From contig PERO01000019.1 of the NCBI GenBank assembly GCA_002928875.1, positions 1 to 64,000 on the forward strand: a DNA stretch of 64,000 nt. The letters are read 5' to 3'. Below the pieces are notes generated by a model. It was not told where the DNA came from and ran no database searches. It saw only the letters and a list, made by a program, of their open reading frames with translations. This stretch comes from Methylobacterium sp. (GTDB lineage: Bacteria > Pseudomonadota > Alphaproteobacteria > Rhizobiales > Beijerinckiaceae). Position 1 is the first letter of the stretch. Every line of letters starts with the position of its first letter. Made by a program: the position numbers and the translations under genes. Below, one piece after another: positions 45,411 through 54,467 of this stretch.

Positions 45411-46117
45411 CCCCGCGCGCGGCCGGCTTCCGCCGCTTGCCGGAGCGCCGCGACATTCGCGGCATAGGCCTGCCGCCCGCCCTTGAAGGCGGCCGAACCG
45501 GCGACCAGCACATTCGCCCCGGCCTCGGCGATCTCGGCCGCGTTGGCGGGTGTCACGCCGCCATCGATCTCGAGATCGATGTCCCGGTCGCCGATGATCG
45601 CGCGGCAATCCCGCAGGAGGTTCAGCGCGGAGGGGATGAAGCTCTGCCCGCCGAAACCGGGATTGACGCTCATCACCAGCACGAGATCGACCATGTCGAT
45701 GACGGGCGCAATCGCGCTCGCGGGGGTGCCGGGGCAGATCACCACGCCGGATTTCTTGCCGAGCGCGCGGATCGCCTGCAGCGTGCGGTGGATATGCGGG
45801 CCCGCCTCGACATGCGCGGAAATGAGATCGGAACCGGCTTCCGCGAAGTCCCGGAGATAGGGATCGACGGGGGAAATCATCAGGTGGGCATCGAAGAAGG
45901 AGGCGACGCGCGGCCGCAAAGCCTTGATGATCGGCGCGCCGAACGAGATGTTCGGCACGAAATGCCCGTCCATCACGTCGATATGCACCCAGTCGGCACC
46001 CGCCGCCATCATTGCTTCGACATCCGCGCCGAGATCGGCGAAATCGGCGGAGAGGATAGAGGGCGCGATCAGGATCGGGCGGGTCATGGTCGACCGGGTC
46101 ATGGTCGTCCGGGTCAT
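45407..46117 (-). CDS. rpe: Ribulose-phosphate 3-epimerase
   Basis: 236 aa TIM barrel. Signatures are IAPSILSADFADLGADVEAM, WVHIDVMDGHFVPNISFG (metal His and Asp), VMSVNPGFGGQSF and LEIDGGVTPANAAEIAEAGANVLVAGSAAF. It interconverts ribulose-5-P and xylulose-5-P in the pentose phosphate pathway. The N-terminus carries three Met codons 15 nt apart (MTRTTMTRSTMTRP) from a tandem repeat; the first (46117) has GAGG at -11 and overlaps the upstream gene by ATGA, so it was chosen. The conserved protein begins at the third. Confidence 0.95.
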   Translation of the reverse strand: MTRTTMTRSTMTRPILIAPSILSADFADLGADVEAMMAAGADWVHIDVMDGHFVPNISFGAPIIKALRPRVASFFDAHLMISPVDPYLRDFAEAGSDLISAHVEAGPHIHRTLQAIRALGKKSGVVICPGTPASAIAPVIDMVDLVLVMSVNPGFGGQSFIPSALNLLRDCRAIIGDRDIDLEIDGGVTPANAAEIAEAGANVLVAGSAAFKGGRQAYAANVAALRQAAEAGRARG

Positions 46118-47082
46118 GGCGGGGCCTCGCGGGATTTGTCAGGCTCGAGGCGAGCCTTTAGGGCCTTCAGCACCACGGGCGCAACATAGATCGGGATCTG
46201 CGCCAGCGCGAAATAGAGGAAGGTCGTCTTCGGCACCACCGCGAGCAGGGGCGCGACGACGATGCCCATGTTTCTCAGGCCGATGCCAATCGCCGCCGAG
46301 AAGCGATCGTTGAAGGCAAACGGCCGGAACAGCGCGAAGGCGAGCGTGAAGTTCAATGCGCAGAAGAAACAGGAGAGGCCCAGCATCGTCAGCATCAGCA
46401 GCGGGTTCTGCAGCGTGGCGTCCAGCACGCCGTCCATGGCCGCGATGGCGAAGAGGAAGAACATCAGCACGCCGAGCCCGTCGAGTTCGAGCTTCACCGC
46501 CTGCAGCCGCGGCGTGCCAGCCACGCGTCGCAGGATCAGCCCGCCGACCATGCCCGTCCCCACGAACCAGAACAGCCGCTCGGCCAGTGCCAGCGGCGAG
46601 ATCGGCACCTCGGCACCGGCAAGCAGGCTCGTGAAGATCGGGGCGAGCAGCGGCGTCGTCGCCATGCCGAGCACGAGGGAGGCGAGCGCCAGCGAATTCT
46701 CGAACCCGAGCAAGGCCGCATAGACCGGTGCCGCCATCAGCGGTGGCGCCGAGGCCATCATGGCGATCGCGAGCTGGATGCCCGGATCAAGCGCGCGGAA
46801 CCACGGCAGATGCAGGAAGAGATAGCCCACCAGCGGCGGAAGCAGACAGCTCACCGCCAGCACGATCAGCAGGCGTTTCGGGGCCGTCAGCACCGCCTTG
46901 ATGCCCGGCAGGTTCATCCGCGCGAAGGCGAGCATGATGAAGACGAAGATCGTGATGGGAATGGCCGGCCGCATCGCGGCGGCGAGTTGCGGCAGCGCGA
47001 GACCGAGAAAAATCGAGATGGCATAGGCCGGGGCGGCATGCCGGCCGAGGCGCTGGAGCAGCTGGCGCGGCCAATCAAGCAT
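46114..47082 (-). CDS. SBF/BASS-like transporter
   Basis: 322 aa with 9-10 hydrophobic segments. The layout and motifs (AISIFLGLALPQLAAAMRPAIPITIFVFIMLAFARMNLP, QLAIAMMASAPPLMAAPVYAALLG, GIGLRNMGIVVAPLLAVVPKTTFLYFALAQIPIYV) fit the bile acid:sodium symporter-like superfamily. The substrate is unknown. It overlaps rpe by ATGA, giving a coupled SBF-rpe-membrane protein operon. It is divergent from the DadA-like gene. Confidence 0.8.
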   Translation of the reverse strand: MLDWPRQLLQRLGRHAAPAYAISIFLGLALPQLAAAMRPAIPITIFVFIMLAFARMNLPGIKAVLTAPKRLLIVLAVSCLLPPLVGYLFLHLPWFRALDPGIQLAIAMMASAPPLMAAPVYAALLGFENSLALASLVLGMATTPLLAPIFTSLLAGAEVPISPLALAERLFWFVGTGMVGGLILRRVAGTPRLQAVKLELDGLGVLMFFLFAIAAMDGVLDATLQNPLLMLTMLGLSCFFCALNFTLAFALFRPFAFNDRFSAAIGIGLRNMGIVVAPLLAVVPKTTFLYFALAQIPIYVAPVVLKALKARLEPDKSREAPP

Positions 47083-47204
47083 GGAGAGCCGTCGAATTCA
47101 CGGAAACTGCGACGTTTGGCCGGAGAAACCTTTGCTGCAATGCGAAAATCAGCGTTGAACGTCGCCGCGGATTGGGGTGATTGTAGCCAGCGAGGAGAAT
47201 GCGC

Positions 47205-48449
47205 ATGCGGGTGGATGTTCTGGTTCTGGGTGGCGGTATCGTGGGAACCGCGCTGGCCCTGTCGCTGGCGTTGAAGGGCCGTTCGGTCGCGATGATCGAG
47301 AAGGGCAGCCCCGGCGGGGCGACCTCGTTCGGCAATGCCGGCCTCATCCAGAGCGAAGCGGTCATGCCCTATCCTTTTCCGCGCGATCCACTCCTTCTGG
47401 TGCAATACGCGCTGAACCTCAAGGCGGAAGCGCATTATCACGTGAGGGATGTGCTGCATGTCGCACCCTATCTCTGGCGCTATTTTCGCGCGTCCACCCG
47501 CGAGGGCATGCTGAAGACTGCCCGGGCGAATGTGCCGATCTTCGGCGTCTGCCTCGACGAGCACAGGCAGCTTGCGAAGGCTGCGGGCGTGGAAAACATG
47601 CTCCGCCCCGGCGGCTGGATGAAGATTTTCCGCACCCAGAAGGCCATGGACGAGATCGGCCGGGCGACGCTCGCTGACCTCAAGCCCTTCGGCGTCGAGA
47701 CCGTGCTGCTCGATCGCATGGGCGTGGCCGAGCGCGAGCCGAACCTCTTGGACAAGGCGATCGGCGGCATCCATTTCCCGACGCCGCTCTCGCTCAACGA
47801 TCCCGAGGCGCTGACGCTCGCCTATGCCCGGCATTTCGAATCGCTCGGCGGCCAGATCCTCAGCGGCGATGCGATGACGCTCGAAGAGCGCAATGATGGC
47901 TGGACCGTGAAGACCAACAGCGGCCTCGTCTCCGCCCCGGATTGCGTGGTGGCGCTCGGCCCCTGGGCACCGGATCTGCTGCGCCCGATGGGCTATCGCG
48001 TGCCGATGGGCGTGAAGCGCGGCTATCATGTTCATATGCGCCCCAGGGGCAATGCGCGGCTCGGCATCCCCGTGCTCGATACCGAGAACGGCTACATGAT
48101 GGTGCCGATGGCGAATGGCATCCGCCTCACTTCGGGCGCGGAATTCGCGCATCGCGATTCCCCGCCGACGCCGCGCCAGATCGACATGATCGAGCCGCGC
48201 GCGCGGGAATTGCTGCCGCTCGAAGGCCGCGTCGAGGCGGTTCCGTGGATGGGCGCGCGGCCTTGCATGCCCGACATGCTGCCGGTGATGGGCAAGGCCC
48301 CGCGCCACAAGGGCCTGTGGTTCAATTTCGGCCACGCGCATCACGGTTTGACGCTGGCCGGCTCGGCCGGGCGGCTTCTCGCCGAGATGATCACCGGCGA
48401 GACGCCCTACACCGATCCGAAGCCCTATGCGCTGGAGCGGTTCGGCTAG
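47205..48449 (+). CDS. DadA-like FAD-dependent D-amino-acid oxidoreductase
   Basis: 414 aa DAO-family enzyme. The FAD motif is VLVLGGGIVGTALALSLALKGRSVAMIEKG, followed by GATSFGNAGLI as in D-amino-acid dehydrogenases, and GHAHHGLTLAGSAGRLLAEMI at the C-terminus. ATG 47205 is preferred over 47199 because AGGAG is 7 nt before it. The substrate could be a D-amino acid, possibly a hydroxy-D-proline given the epimerase gene 11 kb away, but that link is speculative. Its stop shares CTAG with the convergent peptidase gene. Confidence 0.88.
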   Translation: MRVDVLVLGGGIVGTALALSLALKGRSVAMIEKGSPGGATSFGNAGLIQSEAVMPYPFPRDPLLLVQYALNLKAEAHYHVRDVLHVAPYLWRYFRASTREGMLKTARANVPIFGVCLDEHRQLAKAAGVENMLRPGGWMKIFRTQKAMDEIGRATLADLKPFGVETVLLDRMGVAEREPNLLDKAIGGIHFPTPLSLNDPEALTLAYARHFESLGGQILSGDAMTLEERNDGWTVKTNSGLVSAPDCVVALGPWAPDLLRPMGYRVPMGVKRGYHVHMRPRGNARLGIPVLDTENGYMMVPMANGIRLTSGAEFAHRDSPPTPRQIDMIEPRARELLPLEGRVEAVPWMGARPCMPDMLPVMGKAPRHKGLWFNFGHAHHGLTLAGSAGRLLAEMITGETPYTDPKPYALERFG

Positions 48450-49444
48450 AGGCCGAACCGGCTCTTCCAATCCGGCAGCGCGCCTTCGAAAGGCAGGGCT
48501 TTCGCCTCGTAGATGCCGCGCGCGATGGCGCGGGCCACGCAATCGCCCGCAAGCATGCCGAGTTCCGTCAGGTTCAGCATAGGCTCGCCCAGCGGTTTTT
48601 TGCCCGTCGCCGCCGCGAAGATCGTGTCGCCATCCATCGGCGCATGGGCCGGGCGGATCGCGCGCGCGAGCCCGTCCTGCGCCATGATGGCGAGGCGCTT
48701 GGCCTGCGCTTTCGTCAGCGTCGCATCCGTGACGACGATGCCGATGGTCGTCGCCGGCTCGGCCGCATGGCCCTTGATCCGGAGTGTCAGGGCATCCGGC
48801 GGCAGGTTCGAAGGCCAGCCGCGCCCGCCGAATTCGCCGTTCTGTTCATAGGGCGCCGCCCAGAAATGCGGACCATCGCCCATCGTGGCGCTGCCGATGG
48901 CGTTCACCGCCATCAGCGCCGCGACGCGGTGGCCGGCGCGGGTCTCGGCGCTCGCCGCGCCAATTCCGCCCTTGAGGTTCGCGGTCGTCGCACCGAGGCC
49001 GGCCCCCACCGAGCCGAGCGCTTCGTCATGCCGCGCGAGCGCCCGTTCGGTCGCAAGCCGCCCGAGATCCCAGTAGGGCGGGCGGGCGCCCCAGGCCTTG
49101 TCGCCGCCATTCAGGAGGTCGAACAGGATCGCCTGCGGCACGATGGGCACGCGCACCGATCCGACCGCGAAACCGCGGCCCGCCGCCGCGAGCGCGGCCA
49201 TCGCCCCACCTGCGGCATCGAGCCCGAAGGCCGAGCCGCCGGAGAGCAGGATCGCATCGACCGTCTCGACCGTCATATCCGGCTCGAGCAGACCCGTATC
49301 GCGCCCGCCCGGCGCGCCACCCAGCACCGAGACCGAGGCAATCGCCGGCGTCTCGAACACCACGGCCGTCACACCGCTCGCGACGCGTTCATCCCCGGCG
49401 TGACCGACGCGGAGACCTGCGACAGCGTTCAAAGAATGATGCAT
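48446..49444 (-). CDS. P1 (DmpA-like) family peptidase
   Basis: 332 aa Ntn-hydrolase-type P1 family: LNAVAGLRVGHAGDERVASGVTAVVFE, LLSGGSAFGLDAAGGAM and the self-processing/nucleophile region GSVGAGLGATTANLKGGIGAAS. In DmpA the nucleophile at the processing site is Ser; here the corresponding stretch offers T/A residues (GATTANLKGG), so activity would rely on Thr. These enzymes are L-aminopeptidase/D-esterases or beta-aminopeptidases. It is convergent with, and overlaps by 4 bp, the DadA-like gene. Confidence 0.85.
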   Translation of the reverse strand: MHHSLNAVAGLRVGHAGDERVASGVTAVVFETPAIASVSVLGGAPGGRDTGLLEPDMTVETVDAILLSGGSAFGLDAAGGAMAALAAAGRGFAVGSVRVPIVPQAILFDLLNGGDKAWGARPPYWDLGRLATERALARHDEALGSVGAGLGATTANLKGGIGAASAETRAGHRVAALMAVNAIGSATMGDGPHFWAAPYEQNGEFGGRGWPSNLPPDALTLRIKGHAAEPATTIGIVVTDATLTKAQAKRLAIMAQDGLARAIRPAHAPMDGDTIFAAATGKKPLGEPMLNLTELGMLAGDCVARAIARGIYEAKALPFEGALPDWKSRFGL

Positions 49445-49515
49445 GCGAAACCCCTCACGCGATTGTTGAAGGCTGGGGACCTTTTTCTCAACCTGTTTTC
49501 CGCTATGTCGGGGGC

Positions 49516-50253
49516 ATGACCGGTGAATTGACGCTGCCCATCATCGCGCTCGCGGGGCTCCTCTCGTTTCTCAGCCCCTGCGTGCTGCCGCTCGTGCCGC
49601 CGTATCTCGCCTATATCGCGGGGACGAGCGTGAGCGAACTCGCGCAGCAGGAGCGCGTGGATTCCGCCCTGCGCCGCCGCGTGCTGGTCGCGGCCCTGTT
49701 CTTCGTTCTCGGATTTTCGACCGTTTTCATCGCGCTCGGCGCCGGCGCATCGCTGGTCGGCGCGATCCTCCGGGCCTATGCGCATATCCTCGCGCAGGTC
49801 GCGGGCGTGGCGATCATCCTGATGGGTTTGCACTTCCTCGGCGTGTTCCGCATCGCCTTCCTCTCGCGCGAGGCGCGGGTGCAATTGTCACGGCCGCCGG
49901 GCATGGGCGGTGCCTATCTCATGGGTCTCGCCTTCGCCTTTGGCTGGACACCCTGCATCGGCCCGGTTCTGGCGGGCGTGCTGGCGGTCGCGGGCAGCGA
50001 GGCGACGGTCTGGCGTGGTGCGGGGCTGCTGGCGGTCTATTCCGCCGGGCTCGGCGTGCCGTTCCTGCTCGCGGCCTTCGCGATGGGCCCGTTCCTGCGG
50101 TTCCTGAAGGGTTTCCGCGCCAATCTCGGCCACGTGGAGAAGGGGATGGGCGTGCTGCTGGTCATCACCGGCGTGCTGTTCCTCACGGGAACCATCAGCC
50201 AGTTCGGCTTCTATCTGCTGGAAGCGTTCCCGGCACTCGGCAATCTCGGCTGA
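49516..50253 (+). CDS. ccdA: Cytochrome c biogenesis protein CcdA
   Basis: 245 aa, six transmembrane helices. The two redox cysteines are in LSFLSPCVLPLVPPYLAYIAG and FGWTPCIGPVLAGVL. CcdA passes reducing power from cytosolic thioredoxin across the inner membrane to apocytochrome c or periplasmic thioredoxins. It overlaps the convergent acyltransferase gene by 43 bp at the 3' ends. Confidence 0.95.
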   Translation: MTGELTLPIIALAGLLSFLSPCVLPLVPPYLAYIAGTSVSELAQQERVDSALRRRVLVAALFFVLGFSTVFIALGAGASLVGAILRAYAHILAQVAGVAIILMGLHFLGVFRIAFLSREARVQLSRPPGMGGAYLMGLAFAFGWTPCIGPVLAGVLAVAGSEATVWRGAGLLAVYSAGLGVPFLLAAFAMGPFLRFLKGFRANLGHVEKGMGVLLVITGVLFLTGTISQFGFYLLEAFPALGNLG

Positions 50254-51350
50254 ACGAGGTTCTCGGTCAGGACTTGCGTGATCGGCCGCTCGACGAGGCG
50301 ATGGATGATCAGCGCCAGCACGATCGACAAGGCCATCGCCAGTGCCACCAACGGCCAGAATCCGAGTGTTTCGTGCAGGCCGATCGCGAGCCAGAGCTTG
50401 CGCAGCGCGACGATCACGAAGGGATGCGCGAGGTAGAGCGCGTAGGAGGCATCGCCCAGCATCACCCAAAAGCGGGCAGGGGCGCTTTCCGCGCGCCGCT
50501 CAACGGCCGGTGAGAGGATCAGCGCGGCCATGATCAGGGCGGCCGGCACGCCCCAGCAGGCAAGGCGCTGCCAATCGTTGGGGGTGATCCAGTTTTCCGG
50601 TTTCGTCGCGGCGCCCATCGGGTCGGCCAGTAGGATCACGAAGGCCAGGACCAGTAGGATGAGTTGTGCGCCTCGGGGCAGGCGGATGCCGCGCCGGAAG
50701 GCCATCGCGATGCCCATGCCGGCCACGAATTCGAGCACGACGGGCTTCGCCCAGAACTCGAGCGCCAGCGGCAGGCCGGGCAGGATGGCGCCGAGCGTCA
50801 CCAGCGCCAGCAAGGCGCCGGTGACCGCCCATACCGCCTTTTCCCTTGGCAGGAACAGCGCCGGCGCGAACAGCACGTAGAAGAACATCTCGTAATTCAG
50901 CGTCCAGCCCAGGGTGTAGAACGGGCGGGGATGGCCGTCCCGGAACAGGTCCATGGGCCAGAAGAGGTAGGAGGCGGCGATCTCGCCCCATGAGAAATCC
51001 GGCCGGTTCGCCTCCCGCCCGAACTGGGTCGCGAGGATCAGATAGGCCGTGGCCAGCAGCCAGTAGAGCGGCACGATGCGGATGAGGCGGCGCAGCATGA
51101 AGGCGCGCGCGGCACCTTCGCGCCCGAACAGCCGCTCGGAGGCATGCACCATGATGAAGCCGGAAATGACGAAGAACAGGTCGACCCCCGCGCCCCATGG
51201 CAGGGCATGATTGCGGGTGAAGGCCTGCCCGGCACGCATCGCGCTCACCAGCGCATCGTGCTGCGCATGGCCGAACACGACCGTCAGCGCGGCGATCGCC
51301 CGCAGGACCTGCAGGACAGCGATCTGCGACGGCGCGGATTGGGAACCCAT
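50211..51350 (-). CDS. Acyltransferase 3 (OafA/YrhL-like)
   Basis: 379 aa, about ten transmembrane helices. Acyltransferase-3 features are LQVLRAIAALTVVFGHAQHD (catalytic-type His), WGAGVDLFFVISGFIMVHASERLFG and LRRLIRIVPLYWLLA. These proteins O-acetylate or succinylate surface glycans. ATG 51350 fits the family N-terminus; the track starts 22 codons earlier. Its last 43 bp lie opposite the end of ccdA. Confidence 0.9.
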   Translation of the reverse strand: MGSQSAPSQIAVLQVLRAIAALTVVFGHAQHDALVSAMRAGQAFTRNHALPWGAGVDLFFVISGFIMVHASERLFGREGAARAFMLRRLIRIVPLYWLLATAYLILATQFGREANRPDFSWGEIAASYLFWPMDLFRDGHPRPFYTLGWTLNYEMFFYVLFAPALFLPREKAVWAVTGALLALVTLGAILPGLPLALEFWAKPVVLEFVAGMGIAMAFRRGIRLPRGAQLILLVLAFVILLADPMGAATKPENWITPNDWQRLACWGVPAALIMAALILSPAVERRAESAPARFWVMLGDASYALYLAHPFVIVALRKLWLAIGLHETLGFWPLVALAMALSIVLALIIHRLVERPITQVLTENLVQPRLPSAGNASSR

Positions 51351-51482
51351 CGGCGTTCGGCCTTTCGTTTGGCCGATGCTCGCACGGGAAGTTTGACAGG
51401 CCGTTTCGGCCTTCACGAAATCGGGTGGCCCCGGGGCGCCTCGCGCCGCAATCTCCGCGCGTCACTCACGAAGGAGACCCGC

Positions 51483-52007
51483 ATGTCCGCCACTCTCGCC
51501 CTGTCGCCCGACCGTCCCCGCGCCGAACCCGCGCTCGCGCTGCGGTTCCAGAGCCTCTCGCCCGACGCCTTCGCGCCCCTGTTCGAACTCACGGATGCCG
51601 CTTTGTTCGATCGCGGGATGCGCCGCGTGATCGCGAGCGAGGAGCCCGGCATCAGCTATCCCTGCCGCGTGAGCCTCGACTACGCCCGTGCCGGTGAGGA
51701 ATTGCTGCTCGTGAACCATCGTCATCTCGACCGGGGCACGACGCCTTATCGCGCCGAAGGGCCGGTCTATGTGCGGCGCGTCGCCGAGGCCTATGCCGCG
51801 ACCAGCGCCTTTCCGCCCATCATCATGCAGCGCGAAATGGCCGTGCGCGCCTATGATCACGACGGGATCATGGTCGAGGCGGATCTCGCCGCGAAGGAGG
51901 AATTGAAGGCGCTCACCCGGGCCTGGCTCGCGCGCCCCGACGTGGCGCATGTCGATTTCCATTCCGCCCGGCGCGGTTGCTTCTTCTGCCGCGTCTTCCG
52001 GGCCTGA
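51483..52007 (+). CDS. DUF1203 domain-containing protein
   Basis: 174 aa, cytosolic. The protein matches my recollection of DUF1203: LRFQSLSPDAFAPLFELTD, GISYPCRVSLDYARAGEELLLVNHRHLD, SPYRAEGPVYVRR-like (TTPYRAEGPVYVRRVAEAY) and VAHVDFHSARRGCFFCRVFRA with a CxxC at the C-terminus. Function is unknown. AAGGAGA precedes ATG 51483. A strong terminator follows. Confidence 0.85.
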   Translation: MSATLALSPDRPRAEPALALRFQSLSPDAFAPLFELTDAALFDRGMRRVIASEEPGISYPCRVSLDYARAGEELLLVNHRHLDRGTTPYRAEGPVYVRRVAEAYAATSAFPPIIMQREMAVRAYDHDGIMVEADLAAKEELKALTRAWLARPDVAHVDFHSARRGCFFCRVFRA

Positions 52008-52014
52008 AACGCAG

Positions 52015-52038
52015 AAAGCCCGCCTTGCGGCGGGCTTT
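52015..52038. terminator. Bidirectional terminator, DUF1203 gene / livK
   Basis: AAAGCCCGCC-TTGC-GGCGGGCTTT is a perfect 10-bp stem with A-runs and T-runs on its two sides. It sits between the convergent stops at 52007 and 52063. Confidence 0.88.
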
Positions 52039-52062
52039 CCCGATTGGCAATCCGCGAACGGA

Positions 52063-53184
52063 TTACGGATTCTGGATGTAGGTCACCTTGCCGTCCGCAC
52101 CCTTCTTCCAGGTGTACATGACGTAGTCCGGACGGGTGATGTCGCCCTTCTTGTCGAAGGAGAGTTCGCCGATCACGGTCTTGAACTTCTGACCGGACTT
52201 GATCTGCTCGGCGACCTTCTTCGGGTCGAGCGACTTCGCGGCTTCCGCCGCCTGCGCCATCACTTCCACGGCCGCGTAGGAGTAGAGCGTGTAGGCTTCC
52301 GGGTTGATGCCCTTGGCCTTGAAGGCCGCGACGACCTTCTGGGCTTCCGGACGGTTGCGCGGGTCCGGCGGGAAGGTCATCAGGGTGCCTTCGACGCCCG
52401 GGCCGCCGATGGTGGCGAACTCGTCCGAGGTGATGCCGTCACCCGACATCAGCACGGCGTTGAGACCCTGGTCGCGCATCTGGCGCACGATCAGGCCGCC
52501 TTCGGTGTGCAGGCCGCCCCAGTAGACGACGTCCACGCCGGCATTCTTCATCTTGGTGATGAGCGCCGAGAAATCCTTCTCGCCGGTGTTCACACCTTCA
52601 TAGATGACTTCGCGCACGTTCTTGGCGTTCATCGCCTTCTTGGTCTCGTCCGCGAGGCCCTGGCCGTAGGTGGTCTTGTCGTGAACGACCGCGACCTTCT
52701 TGTTGGCGAGGTTCTTCACGATGTAATCGGCCGCGACCGCGCCCTGCTGGTCATCGCGACCGCAGGTGCGGAACACGTTCCAGAGGCCACGCTCGGTGAT
52801 CTTCGGGTTGGTGGCGGAGGGCGAGATCATGAGGATCCCGTTCTCGGCATAGACTTCCGAAGCCGGCATCGTCACGCCGGAGTTGAAGTGGCCGACCACG
52901 AACTTGATGCCGTCGCCCACGAACTTGTTCGCAACCGAAACGCCCTGCTTCGGGTCCGACACGTCATCGCCCTTCGCGGGCGCGGCGAACTTCTGGCCGA
53001 GCACGCCGCCGGCGGCGTTGATGTCGGCGATCGCCTGCTCGGTGCCGTCCGTCAGCTGCTTGCCGAAGGCGGCGTTCGGGCCGGTGATCGGACCGGCCAC
53101 GCCGATCTTGATCTGGGCCTGGGCCACCGACGACAGCGTCAGCGCTGCGGCCATGGCGACACCGGCCAACAAGGTCTTTTTCAT
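52063..53184 (-). CDS. livK: Branched-chain amino acid-type ABC substrate-binding protein
   Basis: 373 aa. A Sec signal (MKKTLLAGVAMAAALTLSSVAQA) precedes the Leu/Ile/Val-binding fold: IKIGVAGPITGPNAAFGKQLTDGTEQAIADINAAGGVLGQK and VAVVHDKTTYGQGLADETKKAM. ATG 53184 with AGGGAGA was chosen. It is last in the livH-M-G-F-DUF6867-livK series, 153 bp after the DUF6867 gene, and may also have its own promoter, as binding proteins need higher expression. Ligand specificity is unknown; hydroxyproline or other amino acids are possible. Confidence 0.92.
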   Translation of the reverse strand: MKKTLLAGVAMAAALTLSSVAQAQIKIGVAGPITGPNAAFGKQLTDGTEQAIADINAAGGVLGQKFAAPAKGDDVSDPKQGVSVANKFVGDGIKFVVGHFNSGVTMPASEVYAENGILMISPSATNPKITERGLWNVFRTCGRDDQQGAVAADYIVKNLANKKVAVVHDKTTYGQGLADETKKAMNAKNVREVIYEGVNTGEKDFSALITKMKNAGVDVVYWGGLHTEGGLIVRQMRDQGLNAVLMSGDGITSDEFATIGGPGVEGTLMTFPPDPRNRPEAQKVVAAFKAKGINPEAYTLYSYAAVEVMAQAAEAAKSLDPKKVAEQIKSGQKFKTVIGELSFDKKGDITRPDYVMYTWKKGADGKVTYIQNP

Positions 53185-53337
53185 CAGGTCTCTCCCTGCG
53201 ATTCTTTCATGTTGCGGGTCACACGCCACCCGCGAAGCGTTCTCGAAGCGCGGCTCCCGAAAGAGGCCGCGCCTGATCTCATCAAAGCGGGTTTTCAGCA
53301 TGCTGTCACCCACCTTGAATTCCCCTGTGCGGCGGCG

Positions 53338-53697
53338 TTACGCCCCCGCTTTCCTGCGCCACGAGACGAACGAGTTCTTCTCGAAGGCGAAGCCGTACTG
53401 GCGCGCCATCTGGTTGGCGCGCTCGTGACGCCAGCCGATATAGGCTGCGACAAAAATCAGAATGGTGTCAACGATGTAGTAGCGCAGCGACAGCAGCGTG
53501 CCATGGAACATCGCGAAGTGGATGAAGCGCACCGCGCCGCCCAGCAGCAGCATGTAGGGGATGAGGATCCAGATCGGCTTCCAGGTCTTCGCGACCGCGA
53601 TCCCCGTCCGCCAGGCCGCCCAGCCGCCCATCGCCACCGTGACGAGCAGGAACAGCCAGATCGACGGTTCCTCGTAGAGAATGCCTTGCAGGTCCAT
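53338..53697 (-). CDS. DUF6867 membrane protein
   Basis: 119 aa. About three hydrophobic helices (WLFLLVTVAMGGWAAWRTGIAVA, PIWILIPYMLLLGGAVRFIHFAMF, YYIVDTILIFVAAYIGW) with a basic C-terminus (WRRKAGA). I recognise it as DUF6867, a small membrane protein of liv operons in Hyphomicrobiales with no known function. Its start overlaps the livF stop by one base (shared A of TGATG-type junction). Confidence 0.82.
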   Translation of the reverse strand: MDLQGILYEEPSIWLFLLVTVAMGGWAAWRTGIAVAKTWKPIWILIPYMLLLGGAVRFIHFAMFHGTLLSLRYYIVDTILIFVAAYIGWRHERANQMARQYGFAFEKNSFVSWRRKAGA

Positions 53698-54467
53698 CAG
53701 TGATGCCCCCCCTCGAGATAGGCCGCCTTCACCTGCGGGTTGGTGAGCAGTTCCTTGCCCGTGCCGCTCATGGTGATGACGCCGTTGACCATGACATAGG
53801 CGCGATGCGCCAGTTTCAGCGCGTGATAGGCGTTCTGCTCCACGAGGAAGATGGTCATGCCATCGGTGCGGTTCACATCCTTGATGACCTCGAAGATCTG
53901 CCGGACGATCAGCGGCGCGAGGCCCAGCGAGGGCTCGTCGAGCAGCAGCAGCTTCGGCCGGGCCATCAGCGCGCGGGCGATGGCGAGCATCTGCTGCTCG
54001 CCGCCCGAAAGCGTGCCGCCACGCTGCTGGAGGCGCTCCTTGAGGCGGGGGAAGATCGTGCAGACCTTCTCGAGATCCTGGTTGAAATGGGCGAGGTTGT
54101 TGACCGTCGCGCCCATCTGCAGGTTTTCGAGCACGGACATGCGCGGGAAGATGCGGCGCCCTTCCGGCGATTGCGCGATGCCGAGCCGCGCGATCTCGTG
54201 CGTCGGCAGCCGCGTGATGTCGCGGCCTTCATAGATTACCTGGCCTTCGCGCGCCTGCGGCTTGCCGAAGATCGTCATCATCAGCGTCGACTTGCCGGCA
54301 CCGTTGGCGCCGATCAGCGTGACGATCTCGCCCGGCTTCACATCGATATCGACGCCCTTCAGCGCGATGATGTTGCCGTAATAGGTCTTCACGCCGCGCA
54401 CGGCGAGCAGCAGGCCGTCGGTGGAGGAGGCGGGAGTGCCGCCCGCCATGGGAGAGGTCATGGTCAT
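53697..54467 (-). CDS. livF: Branched-chain amino acid ABC transporter ATPase LivF
   Basis: 256 aa. Walker A GANGAGKST, signature LSGGEQQMLAIARAL and Walker B LLLLDEPSLGLAP; NAYHALKLAHRAYVM is typical of LivF. ATG 54467 overlaps the livG stop by ATGA. The track ORF start lies 100 codons inside livG and is rejected. It energises import together with LivG. Confidence 0.96.
   Translation of the reverse strand: MTMTSPMAGGTPASSTDGLLLAVRGVKTYYGNIIALKGVDIDVKPGEIVTLIGANGAGKSTLMMTIFGKPQAREGQVIYEGRDITRLPTHEIARLGIAQSPEGRRIFPRMSVLENLQMGATVNNLAHFNQDLEKVCTIFPRLKERLQQRGGTLSGGEQQMLAIARALMARPKLLLLDEPSLGLAPLIVRQIFEVIKDVNRTDGMTIFLVEQNAYHALKLAHRAYVMVNGVITMSGTGKELLTNPQVKAAYLEGGHH

Noticed and set aside
46914-48542. 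542-aa minus-strand ORF opposite the DadA-like gene
   Set aside because: It crosses gene ends and includes frame-shifted SBF-transporter sequence; no ribosome-binding site or domain.
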